This document shows, in pieces, positions 26,199 to 35,447 of a stretch of 64,000 bases of DNA. This DNA comes from JAEZHK01 sp964575255 (GTDB lineage: Bacteria > Bacillota > Clostridia > Christensenellales > Aristaeellaceae). The position numbers were made by a program, and so were the translations under genes. Under the pieces are notes generated by a model that saw only the letters and a list, made by a program, of their open reading frames with translations, made no database searches and was not told the origin of the DNA. Position 1 is the first letter of the stretch. Every line of letters begins with the position of its first letter. The stretch spans positions 1-64,000 of the forward strand of contig CAZNPZ010000010.1 of NCBI GenBank assembly GCA_964575255.1. Reading direction: 5' to 3'.

Positions 26199-26227
26199 TT
26201 GCTTTCGCATACGCTTTCGTCTATAAT
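26199..26227 (+). promoter_or_regulatory. Promoter of the paaK-ior operon
   Basis: TTGCTT (26199-26204), 17 bases, TATAAT (26222-26227). The 105-base leader contains a hairpin GAGAAT...ATTCTC at about 26249-26280, which could be regulatory. Confidence 0.65.
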
Positions 26228-26341
26228 GGAAAATGTATAATCATGCTCATCGAGAATACGCTTTTTGCGCGGATTCTCATGGCGCGCGGTCGGGTTGATC
26301 GCGCGGTTGTAGCACGGAAGAACGGTAAGGGAGGGAATGCC

Positions 26342-27643
26342 ATGATCTGGAACCCAGCGGCGGAGACGATGGATCGCGCGGGCATCGAGGCCGTACAGCT
26401 CGATCGCCTGAAGCGGATCGTCGCCCATGCCTACGCCAACGTGCCCTTCTACAAAAAGAGCATGGATTCGCGGGGCGTCCGCCCGGAGCACATCAAGCGA
26501 CTCAAGGACATCGAGCTACTGGATTTCACCGTCAAGAACGACCTTCGGGACAACTACCCGTACGGCCTTTTCGCCGTACCGATGGACGACGTCCTGCGCA
26601 TCCACGCCTCCAGCGGCACCACCGGCCGCCCGATCGTCGCGGGGTACACCCGCGAGGATCTGGACAACTGGACGGAGTGCGTGGCGCGGCTCGCGACCGC
26701 TGGCGGCGCGAGGAGGAGCGACATCGCACAGATCTCCTTCGGATACGGTCTTTTTACCGGCGCCTTCGGCCTGCATCAGGGTCTTGAAAAGATCGGCGCC
26801 ACCATCGTGCCCATTTCCAGCGGCAACACCGAGCGCCAGATCACGCTGATGCGCGACTTCGGCGCGACCATCCTGATCGCCACCCCGTCCTACGCGATGT
26901 ACATGGCGGAGGTCGCCGAGAAGATGGACGCGATCAAGGACATCAAGCTGCGCGTCGGGCTCTTTGGCGCGGAGGCGTCCACCCTCGCGATGCGCAGGGA
27001 ACTGGAAAAGCGCTGGGGCATCCTCGCCACCGAGAACTACGGCCTGACCGAGATCGTCGGCCCCGGCGTCAGCGGCGAGTGCGAAGAGAAGTGCGGCATG
27101 CACATCAATGAGGATTACTTCCTGTGCGAGGTCATCGACCCGGACACCGGCCGCGCGCTGCCGCCGGGCGAACCGGGCGAGATGGTCATCACCACGCTCA
27201 CCAAGTGGGCGATGCCCATTCTCCGGTACCGCACGAGGGACATCACACGGCTCATCCAAGAGAAGTGCGCCTGCGGCCGCACGACGATGCGCATGGAGCA
27301 GTGCAAAGGCCGGACCGACGACATGTTGATCATCCGGGGCGTAAACCTGTTCCCCAGCACCATCGAAAGCGTGCTGGTCGGCTCCGAGGGCGTCAGCCCC
27401 AACTATGAGATCCACGTCAGCAGGGAAAACTACCTCGACAAGATCGAGGTTCGCGTCGAGATCGGCGACCGATACAACATCGACGATTTCCAGGAGATCG
27501 AGCGGCTCCGAAAGAGCGTCATGGCGAAGCTCCGCTCCGTCTGCCAGTTGGAGATCCCGGTCAGGTTCGTTTCTCCCGGCTCGCTGAAACGGTTCGAGGG
27601 CAAGGCGCGCCGCGTGACCGACCTCAGGGATCAATCTAACTGA
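26342..27643 (+). CDS. Phenylacetate-CoA ligase, first copy (PaaK-like)
   Basis: 433 residues, an adenylate-forming enzyme linking aryl acids to CoA with ATP to AMP. Visible: N-terminal MIWNPAAETMDR, P-loop HASSGTTGRPIVAGYT, LFGAEAS, ATENYGLTEIVGPGV, LRYRTRDITRL, and a CACGRTTMRM ribbon-like motif before GRTDDMLIIRGVNLFPS. The lysine near the C-terminus lies in RFEGKARRV. ATG 26342 has GGGAGG about 7 bases upstream. It is the first gene of an operon with iorAB and a second ligase, so indoleacetate or phenylacetate derivatives are plausible substrates. Confidence 0.93.
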   Translation: MIWNPAAETMDRAGIEAVQLDRLKRIVAHAYANVPFYKKSMDSRGVRPEHIKRLKDIELLDFTVKNDLRDNYPYGLFAVPMDDVLRIHASSGTTGRPIVAGYTREDLDNWTECVARLATAGGARRSDIAQISFGYGLFTGAFGLHQGLEKIGATIVPISSGNTERQITLMRDFGATILIATPSYAMYMAEVAEKMDAIKDIKLRVGLFGAEASTLAMRRELEKRWGILATENYGLTEIVGPGVSGECEEKCGMHINEDYFLCEVIDPDTGRALPPGEPGEMVITTLTKWAMPILRYRTRDITRLIQEKCACGRTTMRMEQCKGRTDDMLIIRGVNLFPSTIESVLVGSEGVSPNYEIHVSRENYLDKIEVRVEIGDRYNIDDFQEIERLRKSVMAKLRSVCQLEIPVRFVSPGSLKRFEGKARRVTDLRDQSN

Positions 27644-27657
27644 CGAGGAATGATTTG

Positions 27658-29397
27658 ATGAACAAGGCGCTGATGCTTGGAAACGAGGCGATCGCGCGCG
27701 GCGCATGGGAAGCGGGCGTACGCGTGGTCAGTTCGTATCCTGGAACCCCTTCGACCGAAATCACCGAGGCCGCGTCGGCCTACCCCGAAATCTACACCGA
27801 ATGGGCTGTCAACGAAAAGGTGTCGCTGGAAGTGACCGCAGGCGCGTCAGCAGCGGGCGCGCGCTCGATGAACTGCATGAAGCACGTGGGCTTAAACGTC
27901 GCGGCTGACCCGCTGTTTACCTTGAGCTACACCGGCGTGAACGGCGGCCTGGTGATCGTCGTGGCCGACGATCCGGGCATGAACTCCTCGCAGAACGAGC
28001 AGGACAGCCGCTTCTACGCGCGCGCGGCGCTCGTCCCAATGCTGGAGCCCGCCGACAGCGAGGAATGCAGGGCTTTCGTGAAGGAAGCGTTCGACCTCAG
28101 CGAGCGGTTTGACACCCCGTTTCTGATCCGAACCACCACAGCCATCGCCCACGCTCGCTCGATGGTTACACTCGAACCGCGCGCCGGGGTTGAAGTGAAA
28201 CCCTACGCGAAGGACGCGGCCAAGTACGTGATGATGCCCGCGATGGCGCGCGGACGCCACGTGAAGGTGGAGGAGCGCTCAATAGCGCTCGCCGCATGGT
28301 CGGACGCCACCCCGCTCAACCGGGTTGAGATGCGCGACACACAGATCGGCATCATCTGCTCCGGCGTGGTCTACCAGTACGTGCGGGAGGCGCTGCCGGA
28401 GGCTTCCACCCTGAAGCTGGGCGTCGTCAACCCGCTGCCAAGAACACTGATCGAGGATTTCGCGGCGAAAGTCGATAAGCTCTACGTCATCGAATCGCTG
28501 GAACCCATCTTTGAAGAGCAGATCGCGTCCTGGGGCGTCAGGGTCACCGGCGGCAAGGCGCTGACCGGCCTTCAGGGCGACCTGTCCGCCCGCCGCGTCC
28601 GGGAGGCGCTGGGCTTCACGGTACCGGAGGTTCTCCCTGCGGAAAAGCTGCCCGGCCGTCCGCCGGTCATGTGCGCCGGATGCCCGCACCGGGGGCCGTT
28701 CTATGTACTGAATAAGCTCAGGCTCCATGTCACCGGCGACATCGGCTGCTACACGCTGGGCACGCTCGCGCCGCTAAACGCCATCGACACGGTGCTTTGC
28801 ATGGGCGCGTCGGTCGGCATGGCGCAGGGCTTCGCGAGGGCGCGGGGCGACGAATTCGCGGCGAGAACCGTCGCGGTGATCGGCGACAGCACGTTCCTGC
28901 ATTCGGGCGTGACCTCGCTGATCAATGCCGCCTACAACAAGGCGAACGCGGCGGTGCTGATCCTGGATAACCGCACCACCGGCATGACCGGCCACCAGCC
29001 CAACCCTTCGACCGGCTACAATATCCACCGTGAACCCACCACCGAGATCGACCTTGCCGCGCTTTGCCGCGCCTGCGGCGTTGAATCCGTCGCAACCGTC
29101 GATGCGTTCGACCTTCAAGGCCTTGAGGCCGCGCTGAAGGACGCGCTCTCCTTCCCCGGCCCGGCGGTCGTCATCGCCCGCAAGGCCTGCGCGCTGCTTG
29201 ACAAAAAGCGTGCGTTCACCCCCTACCGTGTGATTCCCGACCGCTGCACCGGCTGCATGACCTGCATGAAGCTGGGCTGCCCCGCCATCGAGAAGGACGG
29301 CAAAAAGGCCCGCGTGAACCCAGACCTCTGCGTCGGCTGCGGGCTGTGCGCGGGCGTGTGCCGGTTTTCGGCCTTCGGGAAGGGGGACGCGAAATGA
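27658..29397 (+). CDS. iorA: Indolepyruvate:ferredoxin oxidoreductase alpha subunit
   Basis: 579 residues. Converts aryl-pyruvates from aromatic amino acids to arylacetyl-CoA and CO2, reducing ferredoxin. The N-terminal pyrimidine-binding domain has SSYPGTPSTEI and GLVIVVADDPGMNSSQNEQD. The TPP domain has VMCAGCPHRGPFY, IGCYTLG, and DNRTTGMTGHQPNP. Two 4Fe-4S clusters at the C-terminus bind CTGCMTCMKLGCP and CVGCGLCAGVC. The start was taken as ATG 27658 after GAGGAA. The stop overlaps iorB. Confidence 0.96.
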   Translation: MNKALMLGNEAIARGAWEAGVRVVSSYPGTPSTEITEAASAYPEIYTEWAVNEKVSLEVTAGASAAGARSMNCMKHVGLNVAADPLFTLSYTGVNGGLVIVVADDPGMNSSQNEQDSRFYARAALVPMLEPADSEECRAFVKEAFDLSERFDTPFLIRTTTAIAHARSMVTLEPRAGVEVKPYAKDAAKYVMMPAMARGRHVKVEERSIALAAWSDATPLNRVEMRDTQIGIICSGVVYQYVREALPEASTLKLGVVNPLPRTLIEDFAAKVDKLYVIESLEPIFEEQIASWGVRVTGGKALTGLQGDLSARRVREALGFTVPEVLPAEKLPGRPPVMCAGCPHRGPFYVLNKLRLHVTGDIGCYTLGTLAPLNAIDTVLCMGASVGMAQGFARARGDEFAARTVAVIGDSTFLHSGVTSLINAAYNKANAAVLILDNRTTGMTGHQPNPSTGYNIHREPTTEIDLAALCRACGVESVATVDAFDLQGLEAALKDALSFPGPAVVIARKACALLDKKRAFTPYRVIPDRCTGCMTCMKLGCPAIEKDGKKARVNPDLCVGCGLCAGVCRFSAFGKGDAK

Positions 29398-29972
29398 ACG
29401 CGAGCATTGTCATCGTCGGCGTCGGCGGACAGGGGACGCTGCTCGCCAGCCGCATCCTGGGCACGCTGGCGGGCGAAATGGGGCTGGACGTCAAGGTCAG
29501 CGAAGTGCACGGCATGGCGCAGCGGGGCGGCAACGTGATTACCCACGTTCGCATCGGGGACGGCGTCCATTCGCCGCTTGTCGAGCCGGGCGGCGCCGAC
29601 TACCTGCTGGCGTTTGAAGAGCTGGAGGCGCTGCGCGCGCTCCCCTACCTCAAAGCGGGCGGCACGCTGATCGCAAATACCCAAATAATCGCGCCGATGC
29701 CGGTCATCACCGGCGCGGCGGCATACCCGGACGACATACAACAAAAGCTGTCCGCCGCCTGCCGCGCTTATACGCTGGACGCGTTGGCGCTCGCCCACAG
29801 GGCGGGCGACGCGCGCGCGGTCAATCTGGTGCTGCTCGGCGCGCTGTGCCGCCTGACGGATACCGACCGCGCTCTATGGCAGAAGGCAATCACGAAGAGC
29901 GTGCCGGAAAAATTCCTTTCCGCCAACCTGACTGCCTTTCAACTGGGCTACGAGGAGGTTTTGAACGGATGA
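29394..29972 (+). CDS. iorB: Indolepyruvate:ferredoxin oxidoreductase beta subunit
   Basis: 192 residues, the gamma-domain-like partner of IorA: IVGVGGQGTLLASRILG, SEVHGMAQRGGNVITHVRIG, and DYLLAFEELEALR. Four-base overlaps on both sides (with iorA and the second ligase) indicate a tightly coupled operon. Confidence 0.95.
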   Translation: MNASIVIVGVGGQGTLLASRILGTLAGEMGLDVKVSEVHGMAQRGGNVITHVRIGDGVHSPLVEPGGADYLLAFEELEALRALPYLKAGGTLIANTQIIAPMPVITGAAAYPDDIQQKLSAACRAYTLDALALAHRAGDARAVNLVLLGALCRLTDTDRALWQKAITKSVPEKFLSANLTAFQLGYEEVLNG

Positions 29973-31285
29973 GATCCCGTGAGATGAAGATATGGAACCC
30001 GGAAATGGAAACGATGGATCGCGAGCAGCTGCGCGCGCTTCAGAGCGAGCGACTGAAGGCCACCGTGAAGCGCGTGTACGACAACGTGCCGATGTACCGT
30101 CAGCGCATGATCGACAAGGGTGTGGAACCCGGCGACATCCGCTCCATCGACGACCTGAAACTGCTCCCGTTCACCGATAAGCCCGACCTCCGCGATCAGT
30201 TCCCCTACGGCCTGTTCGCGGAACCGCTGAAAAACATCGTGCGCATTCACGGCTCGTCCGGCACCACCGGCATGCCCATCGTCGCGGGCTACACCAAGCG
30301 CGACATCGAGATCTGGACCGAGGGCATGGCCCGTACGATGACCGCCGCGGGCGGCGGCGAGGACGACATCATCCAGATCGCCTACGGTTATGGCCTCTTC
30401 ACCGGCGGTCTGGGCGCGCACCAGGGCGCGAGCGCGGTCGGCGCGACCGTCATCCCGATGTCCAGCGGCAACACCCCCCGCCAGATCGCGATGATGCGCG
30501 CGATGGGCACGACGATGCTGTGCTGCACGCCCTCCTACGCGCTGCACCTGGCCGAGACGATCCGCGAGATGGGCATCCCGCTGTCGGAATTCAAACTCAA
30601 GGCGGGTACGTTCGGCGCGGAGCCGTGGAGCGAGAACATCCGCGTCCGGATCGAGGAACTGCTGGATATCGACGCGCTGGACATCTACGGCCTGACCGAG
30701 ATCACCGGCCCCGGCGTATCGTACGAGTGCCTCGCCAAGCACGGCATGCACGTCAACGAGGATCATTTCGTGCCGGAGATCATCGATCCCGACACGCTGG
30801 AACCGCTTCCCTACGGAAAACGCGGCGAACTGGTCTTCTCCACGATCACCAAGGAAGGCATGCCGATGCTGCGCTACCGCACCCATGACCTGTGCCGCCT
30901 GCACGCGGAAAAGTGCGAGTGCGGAAGGACGCTGGTTCGCATGGAGCGCATCCTCGGCCGCACCGACGACATGCTGATCATCCGCGGCGTCAACGTGTTC
31001 CCCAGCCAGGTGGAGACCGTGCTGACCTCCATCTCCGGCGCCACGCCCCACTTCCTGATGGTCGTCGAGCGCGCGGGTTCCACCGATCAACTGGAAATTC
31101 AGGTAGAAGTATCCGAGGAAATGTTCGGCGACACCGTCGGCCAGATGCAGCACCTGCAGAAGAAGATCAGCGAGAGCATGAAGTCCACGCTGGGTCTCAC
31201 CGCCGCGATCAAGCTGGTCGCCCCCAAGACCATCCCGCGCTTTGAGGGCAAGGCGCGCCGGGTGGTCGACAACCGCAAGCTGTAA
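29969..31285 (+). CDS. Phenylacetate-CoA ligase, second copy (PaaK-like)
   Basis: 438 residues, clearly paralogous to the first ligase: MKIWNPEMETMDRE, HGSSGTTGMPIVAGYT, TFGAEPWSENIR, DIYGLTEITGPGV, RYRTHDLCRL, CECGRTLVRM, GRTDDMLIIRGVNVFPS, and RFEGKARRV. ATG 29969 overlaps the iorB stop and has GGAGG about 11 bases upstream; ATG 29984 is an alternative start. Many residues differ between the copies, so different aryl substrates, or a heteromeric enzyme, are possible. Confidence 0.93.
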   Translation: MRSREMKIWNPEMETMDREQLRALQSERLKATVKRVYDNVPMYRQRMIDKGVEPGDIRSIDDLKLLPFTDKPDLRDQFPYGLFAEPLKNIVRIHGSSGTTGMPIVAGYTKRDIEIWTEGMARTMTAAGGGEDDIIQIAYGYGLFTGGLGAHQGASAVGATVIPMSSGNTPRQIAMMRAMGTTMLCCTPSYALHLAETIREMGIPLSEFKLKAGTFGAEPWSENIRVRIEELLDIDALDIYGLTEITGPGVSYECLAKHGMHVNEDHFVPEIIDPDTLEPLPYGKRGELVFSTITKEGMPMLRYRTHDLCRLHAEKCECGRTLVRMERILGRTDDMLIIRGVNVFPSQVETVLTSISGATPHFLMVVERAGSTDQLEIQVEVSEEMFGDTVGQMQHLQKKISESMKSTLGLTAAIKLVAPKTIPRFEGKARRVVDNRKL

Positions 31286-31323
31286 GCACGATCAGGGTCA
31301 AAATGTGATTGGAGGGAACGGAC

Positions 31324-31755
31324 ATGTACGTCAAGCAGGTTTCGGTGTTCCTCGAAAACAAGAAGGGCAGCCTGACCGACCTGACCGGGATCTTATCGAA
31401 CAGTGGCATCGACCTGATCGCGCTTTCCATCGCGGATACCGAGCAATACGGCATCCTGCGCTGCATCATGACCGACATGGACAAGGGCGTTCAGGCGCTG
31501 AAAGACGCGGGCTACGTGGTTCGTCTCACGGACGTGCTGGCCGTCTGCGTGCCGGATCGCCCCGGCGGACTCAACGAGGTTTTGGAACTTCTGACCGCGA
31601 ACGACATCTCCGTGGAGTACGTGTATTCCTTCGTGCGCTCCACAGGCAGCCACGCGCTGGTGATCTTCCACCTGTCCGACCTCCAGAAGGGCCAGAAAGT
31701 GCTGACCGACCGCGGCGTAAAACTTTTGGACAATGACGAGGTACGTTCGCTGTGA
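31324..31755 (+). CDS. Tandem ACT-domain protein
   Basis: 143 residues, two ACT folds in a row (VKQVSVFLENKKGSLTDL; VCVPDRPGGLNEVLELL). ACT domains bind amino acids. Proteins like this often follow paaK/ior genes and presumably sense aromatic amino acids or modulate the ligase; that role is inference. ATG 31324 has GGAGGGAA upstream. It overlaps the alr start by four bases. Confidence 0.88.
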   Translation: MYVKQVSVFLENKKGSLTDLTGILSNSGIDLIALSIADTEQYGILRCIMTDMDKGVQALKDAGYVVRLTDVLAVCVPDRPGGLNEVLELLTANDISVEYVYSFVRSTGSHALVIFHLSDLQKGQKVLTDRGVKLLDNDEVRSL

Positions 31756-32864
31756 CTGCTTACCGTAAAACCGAACTGATCATCTCCGGTGCGGCGCTCA
31801 CCGAAAACGCCGTGCTGATCCGCCGCCATCTCGCGGGCAAGGCCCGCATGATGGCGGTGGTCAAGGCCGACGCCTACGGCCATGACCTGATTCGCACCGC
31901 CAAACTGGAGCTCGCCGCCGGCGCGTACGCGCTGGCGGTGGCGTTGGTTGAGGAAGGCGTCGCGCTCCGCGAGGCGGGCGTGAAAGCCCCGATCCTGGTG
32001 CTGGGCGGTTCCTCGCCGGAAGGTCTCAAAGCCGCTGTGCAACACCATCTGGCGCAGTCGGTGTACGAGCCGTGGGTACTCCCAGTCCTTCATAAGGAAG
32101 CCGAGCGGCTGGATACCGTCGCGCACGCGCACCTCAAAATCGATACCGGCATGACACGCATCGGCCTCCGCGGCGAGGAATCGCTCAAGGAGATGCTTTC
32201 CCGTTTCAAGGACTGCCCCCGCGTCAAGCTGGAGGGCGTGTTCACCCATTTCGCGTCGGCGGATTCCGACCCGGAGTTCACCCGCGCGCAGAATGCGCTG
32301 TTTACGCGCTCGGTCAGGCGCGTTCAGTTGGAAGGCTACAGGCCCATCGCTCACGCCGCCGCGAGCGAGGCGCTATTGCGCGATCCCACGCTCTGGCACG
32401 ACATGGTGCGGCCCGGCATCGCGCTGTACGGCGGATCGGTGAGGCACCTCTTGCCAGGCCTCACGCCCGCGCAGACGCTTGTCAGCCACCCGGTGCGCCT
32501 AATGCGCGTCCCGGCGGGCGAGACGATCGGCTATGGCCGCACGTTCAAGACCGAGCGGGACAGCCTGATCCTGACGCTGCCGGTCGGTTATGGCGACGGC
32601 TATCCCAGGTTATTGTCCAACCGCGCCCACGCGCTGGTCAGGGGCAGGCGCGCGCCGATCGCTGGGCGTGTGTGCATGGACATGATCATGGTGGACGTCA
32701 CCGACATCCCCGGCGTTACGCCGGACGACCCGGTGGTGCTTCTGGGCGAACAGGGGGCGGAGCGCATCACGCCGGACGAACTGGCAATGCTGACCGGCAC
32801 CATCCCCTACGAAATCATGCTGGGCTTCACCCAGCGCCTGGCGCGCGCGTTCGATGGCATGTGA
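31752..32864 (+). CDS. alr: Alanine racemase
   Basis: 370 residues from GTG 31752. A PLP enzyme giving D-alanine for peptidoglycan. The PLP lysine is in MAVVKADAYGHD (about residue 38), the catalytic Tyr in LPVGYGDGYPRLL, and MVRPGIALYGG and GRVCMDMIMVDVTD are family blocks. Overlaps both neighbours, so it is co-expressed with the ACT and cyclo-ligase genes. Confidence 0.95.
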   Translation: MTAYRKTELIISGAALTENAVLIRRHLAGKARMMAVVKADAYGHDLIRTAKLELAAGAYALAVALVEEGVALREAGVKAPILVLGGSSPEGLKAAVQHHLAQSVYEPWVLPVLHKEAERLDTVAHAHLKIDTGMTRIGLRGEESLKEMLSRFKDCPRVKLEGVFTHFASADSDPEFTRAQNALFTRSVRRVQLEGYRPIAHAAASEALLRDPTLWHDMVRPGIALYGGSVRHLLPGLTPAQTLVSHPVRLMRVPAGETIGYGRTFKTERDSLILTLPVGYGDGYPRLLSNRAHALVRGRRAPIAGRVCMDMIMVDVTDIPGVTPDDPVVLLGEQGAERITPDELAMLTGTIPYEIMLGFTQRLARAFDGM

Positions 32865-33414
32865 CAAAGCCGCCTTACGCGCGAAAATGCGCGGACTGAG
32901 GGCATCCGCCCTCGTGCCGGAATGGTCCGAAGCGGCCTGCGCGCGGATTTTGGCGCTCGACGCGTATAAAACTGCGAAAATTGTGTTCTGCTATTACTCG
33001 GTGGGCGGCGAAGCGGACACGCTTGCGCTGATCGAGCGGATGCGCGCGGACGGAAAAACCGTGTGCCTGCCCGCGATCACCGGGCGGGGCGTCATGGAGG
33101 CGCGGCGGATGGATCGCCTCGTCCCCGGCCGCTACGGGATCCCGGCGCCGGATGGGCCGGCGATCCCGCCGGAGGACATTGATCTCATCGTCGTGCCCGG
33201 CCTCGCGTTCGACCGATCGTGCCACAGGCTCGGTCAGGGCGGCGGCTATTATGACAGGTATCTCTCCGGCTGCCGCGCCGTCACCATCGGCCTAGCCTTC
33301 GAGCTTCAGATGGTGGACGAGCTCCCGCGGGAGGCACACGACATACCGCTTGACTTTGTGGCGACCGACGCGGCGCTCTACCAGTGTCCAGGAAAAGGCG
33401 AACCCAACCAATAA
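32854..33414 (+). CDS. 5-formyltetrahydrofolate cyclo-ligase
   Basis: 186 residues of the MTHFS family, which converts 5-formyl-THF to 5,10-methenyl-THF with ATP. Marks: LRAKMRGLRA, FCYYSVGGEADT, GRYGIPAPDGPAIPPEDIDL, VVPGLAFDRSCHRLGQGGGY (ATP/Mg loop) and YDRYL. It starts inside the end of alr (11-base overlap). The first codons are partly dictated by the overlap, so a later start is possible. Confidence 0.92.
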   Translation: MACDKAALRAKMRGLRASALVPEWSEAACARILALDAYKTAKIVFCYYSVGGEADTLALIERMRADGKTVCLPAITGRGVMEARRMDRLVPGRYGIPAPDGPAIPPEDIDLIVVPGLAFDRSCHRLGQGGGYYDRYLSGCRAVTIGLAFELQMVDELPREAHDIPLDFVATDAALYQCPGKGEPNQ

Positions 33415-33460
33415 AACCCGATCACAAACGGCGGCCCCGCGAGGGGCAAACGGAGGAACC

Positions 33461-34249
33461 ATGCGCGAGGGAATCATATTCGGTCTGCGTACGCTGGGAA
33501 AGTATATCGTGCTGTTTTTGCTCAGTCTGATGTTTCTGGGGATGATCCCCCCAACGCAGCTTTGGCTGCAGGCGCTCTTAAACGCGGTGTTTCTGGCGGG
33601 ATTCGCGCTGCTCACGCTGAATGAGGCGGGCGCTGTCGGCGAGCGCGCCGAGACGCTGCGCGTGACACTGGAAAGCCGCTGCGCCGAAGGCCTGAAGGTG
33701 GATCCTCTGGCGGAGGCGAGAGCGTACCGCCCCGCCACCGCCGTCGTTGGCTTCTTCGTCGCCGTGCTGCCACTTCTCGTCATCTCGCTTCTCAACCTCG
33801 CGTCGCTGCCCGCGCATCCGGAGTCCTTGGATCCGGCCAACTTCACGGTCTCCATAGAAGAGCAGCAGGCGGCGGAAAGCACGACGCTGCCGGAGGCGAC
33901 CCCGGCGGCGGGCGCGACACCCGCGCCCGTATCGGCGGCAGACACCACCCAGGCGGCGGGCGCGGCATCCGCGGAAGCCGCGTTGCCGGTCAACCCGTTC
34001 AACACTGTCGCGCGGCTCGCGTTCTCGCCGTTCATCGCGCTATACGGGCTGCTTGCAAACAATCTGATGCTGTTGTACGTCCTGATGGTGCCGCTGTCCT
34101 TCTTCCTGCCCGCGTTCGCGCTGGCGGGGTACCTCAGAGGCCCCAAACTGCGCGAAAAGAAGCTGGAAGCCATCAAAAAGGGCATCCGAGCCAAGAAGCG
34201 CAAGGAGAAGCGCGAGCGCAAGAACATGGGACCAAAACCAGAAGTATAG
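33461..34249 (+). CDS. Membrane protein of unknown function
   Basis: 262 residues. Hydrophobic segments at about 10-30, 36-54, 90-110 and 200-225. An Ala/Pro/Thr-rich, probably external, linker lies between the third and fourth. The C-terminus is strongly basic (KKLEAIKKGIRAKKRKEKRE) and probably cytoplasmic, possibly contacting RNA or phospholipid. I do not recognise a family. ATG 33461 has GGAGGAACC just upstream. Confidence 0.8.
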   Translation: MREGIIFGLRTLGKYIVLFLLSLMFLGMIPPTQLWLQALLNAVFLAGFALLTLNEAGAVGERAETLRVTLESRCAEGLKVDPLAEARAYRPATAVVGFFVAVLPLLVISLLNLASLPAHPESLDPANFTVSIEEQQAAESTTLPEATPAAGATPAPVSAADTTQAAGAASAEAALPVNPFNTVARLAFSPFIALYGLLANNLMLLYVLMVPLSFFLPAFALAGYLRGPKLREKKLEAIKKGIRAKKRKEKRERKNMGPKPEV

Positions 34250-34332
34250 AGACGTTGATAGCGCTGCGCAGGCGTTTTGACACAAAGTTAGAATCGACCG
34301 TTTTGGCCATCGCCGCATGCTTTGTATAAACC

Positions 34333-34361
34333 TTGTCAGTAGGTAAAAACTGTGCTATAAT
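34333..34361 (+). promoter_or_regulatory. Promoter of the rsmD-coaD operon
   Basis: TTGTCA (34333-34338), 17 bases, TATAAT (34356-34361). The leader to ATG 34384 would be only about 15 bases. Confidence 0.8.
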
Positions 34362-34383
34362 GCGCTGTATGGGTGGTGTTGGG

Positions 34384-34935
34384 ATGCGCATTATCGCAGG
34401 TACGGACAGGGGACGCAAGCTGTTCGCGCCGGAGGGAGTCGAAACCCGGCCCACCGCCGACCGCGTGCGGGAATCGCTGTATAATATCCTGGGAACAAGG
34501 GTCATGGACGCGAACGTCCTCGACCTGTTCGCCGGTTCCGGCGCGCTGGCGTTGGAGGCGTTAAGCCGTGGCGCTTTGTTCGCGGCGTTCGCGGACATCG
34601 ACCCCAAGGCGATCCGCGTGATCGAGCGGAACATTCAGCTCATGCGAGTTGAAGGCAGAACGCATCTGGTGCGCGCCGACTGGCGCGACGCGCTGAGGCG
34701 TTTTCAAGGGCGGCGCTTCTCGCTGGTATTCCTTGATCCGCCCTACCGCATGCTGGATGTGTACGCGTCGGCGGCGGACGAAATGCGCAGAATAAACCTG
34801 CTCGCGGAAGGCGCAGTTCTCGTGATGGAACACGCGGCAAAAACGCCGCTTGCCCTTCCCACCGGGTTTGAAATTTTCGATGAGCGGCGATACGGCGATA
34901 CCGCCGTCGCGCTGGTACGGGAGAACGACCCATGA
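34384..34935 (+). CDS. rsmD: 16S rRNA (guanine966-N2)-methyltransferase
   Basis: 183 residues. MRIIAGTDRGRKL at the start is typical of RsmD. The SAM site is VLDLFAGSGALALEALSRGA and the catalytic motif LVFLDPPYR. An in-frame ATG at 34369 exists, but the family start and promoter favour 34384. Overlaps coaD by four bases. Confidence 0.94.
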   Translation: MRIIAGTDRGRKLFAPEGVETRPTADRVRESLYNILGTRVMDANVLDLFAGSGALALEALSRGALFAAFADIDPKAIRVIERNIQLMRVEGRTHLVRADWRDALRRFQGRRFSLVFLDPPYRMLDVYASAADEMRRINLLAEGAVLVMEHAAKTPLALPTGFEIFDERRYGDTAVALVRENDP

Positions 34936-35408
34936 TCGCAGTCTACCCCGGCAGCTTTGACCCGCCCACCGTCGGGCATCTGGACATCATCCGGCGCTCT
35001 TCGGCGCTGTTTGAGAAGGTCTACGTGGCGGTCTTGATCAACCCTGCCAAGAAGCCGCTGTTCCCCGCCGAGACGAGGCAAACGCTGCTCGCGCGCTGCG
35101 CACGCCCGCTCGACAACGTGGAAGTCCTGTCGGACACGGGATTGCTCGCGGATGTCACGCGCAGGCTGGGCGCGGACTGCGTGGTCAAAGGCCTCCGGAG
35201 CGAGGCGGACTACGCGTCGGAGCGCACCGCCGCCGCTGCGATGCAGGCGATGTTCGGGGTGGAGACGCTGTTCCTGCCGTCCGACCCCGCGATCGACTAC
35301 GTATCCGCTTCCATCGCGCGCGAAATGATGCGGTTCGGCCGCGAGCCGCGCGGGCTGGTTCCCGACGAGATTCTGGACGAGGTCATGGCCGCCTTCAAGG
35401 CGATTTGA
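34932..35408 (+). CDS. coaD: Phosphopantetheine adenylyltransferase
   Basis: 158 residues, penultimate step of coenzyme A synthesis. PGSFDPPTVGHLDIIRR contains the nucleotidyltransferase T/HxGH motif. Others are VVKGLRSEADYASE and the YVSASIAREM motif. The rsmD-coaD order is a common Firmicutes arrangement. Confidence 0.96.
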   Translation: MIAVYPGSFDPPTVGHLDIIRRSSALFEKVYVAVLINPAKKPLFPAETRQTLLARCARPLDNVEVLSDTGLLADVTRRLGADCVVKGLRSEADYASERTAAAAMQAMFGVETLFLPSDPAIDYVSASIAREMMRFGREPRGLVPDEILDEVMAAFKAI

Positions 35409-35447
35409 TTGCATGAAAACTTTCGATTCGTAAAGGGGATGGAACCG

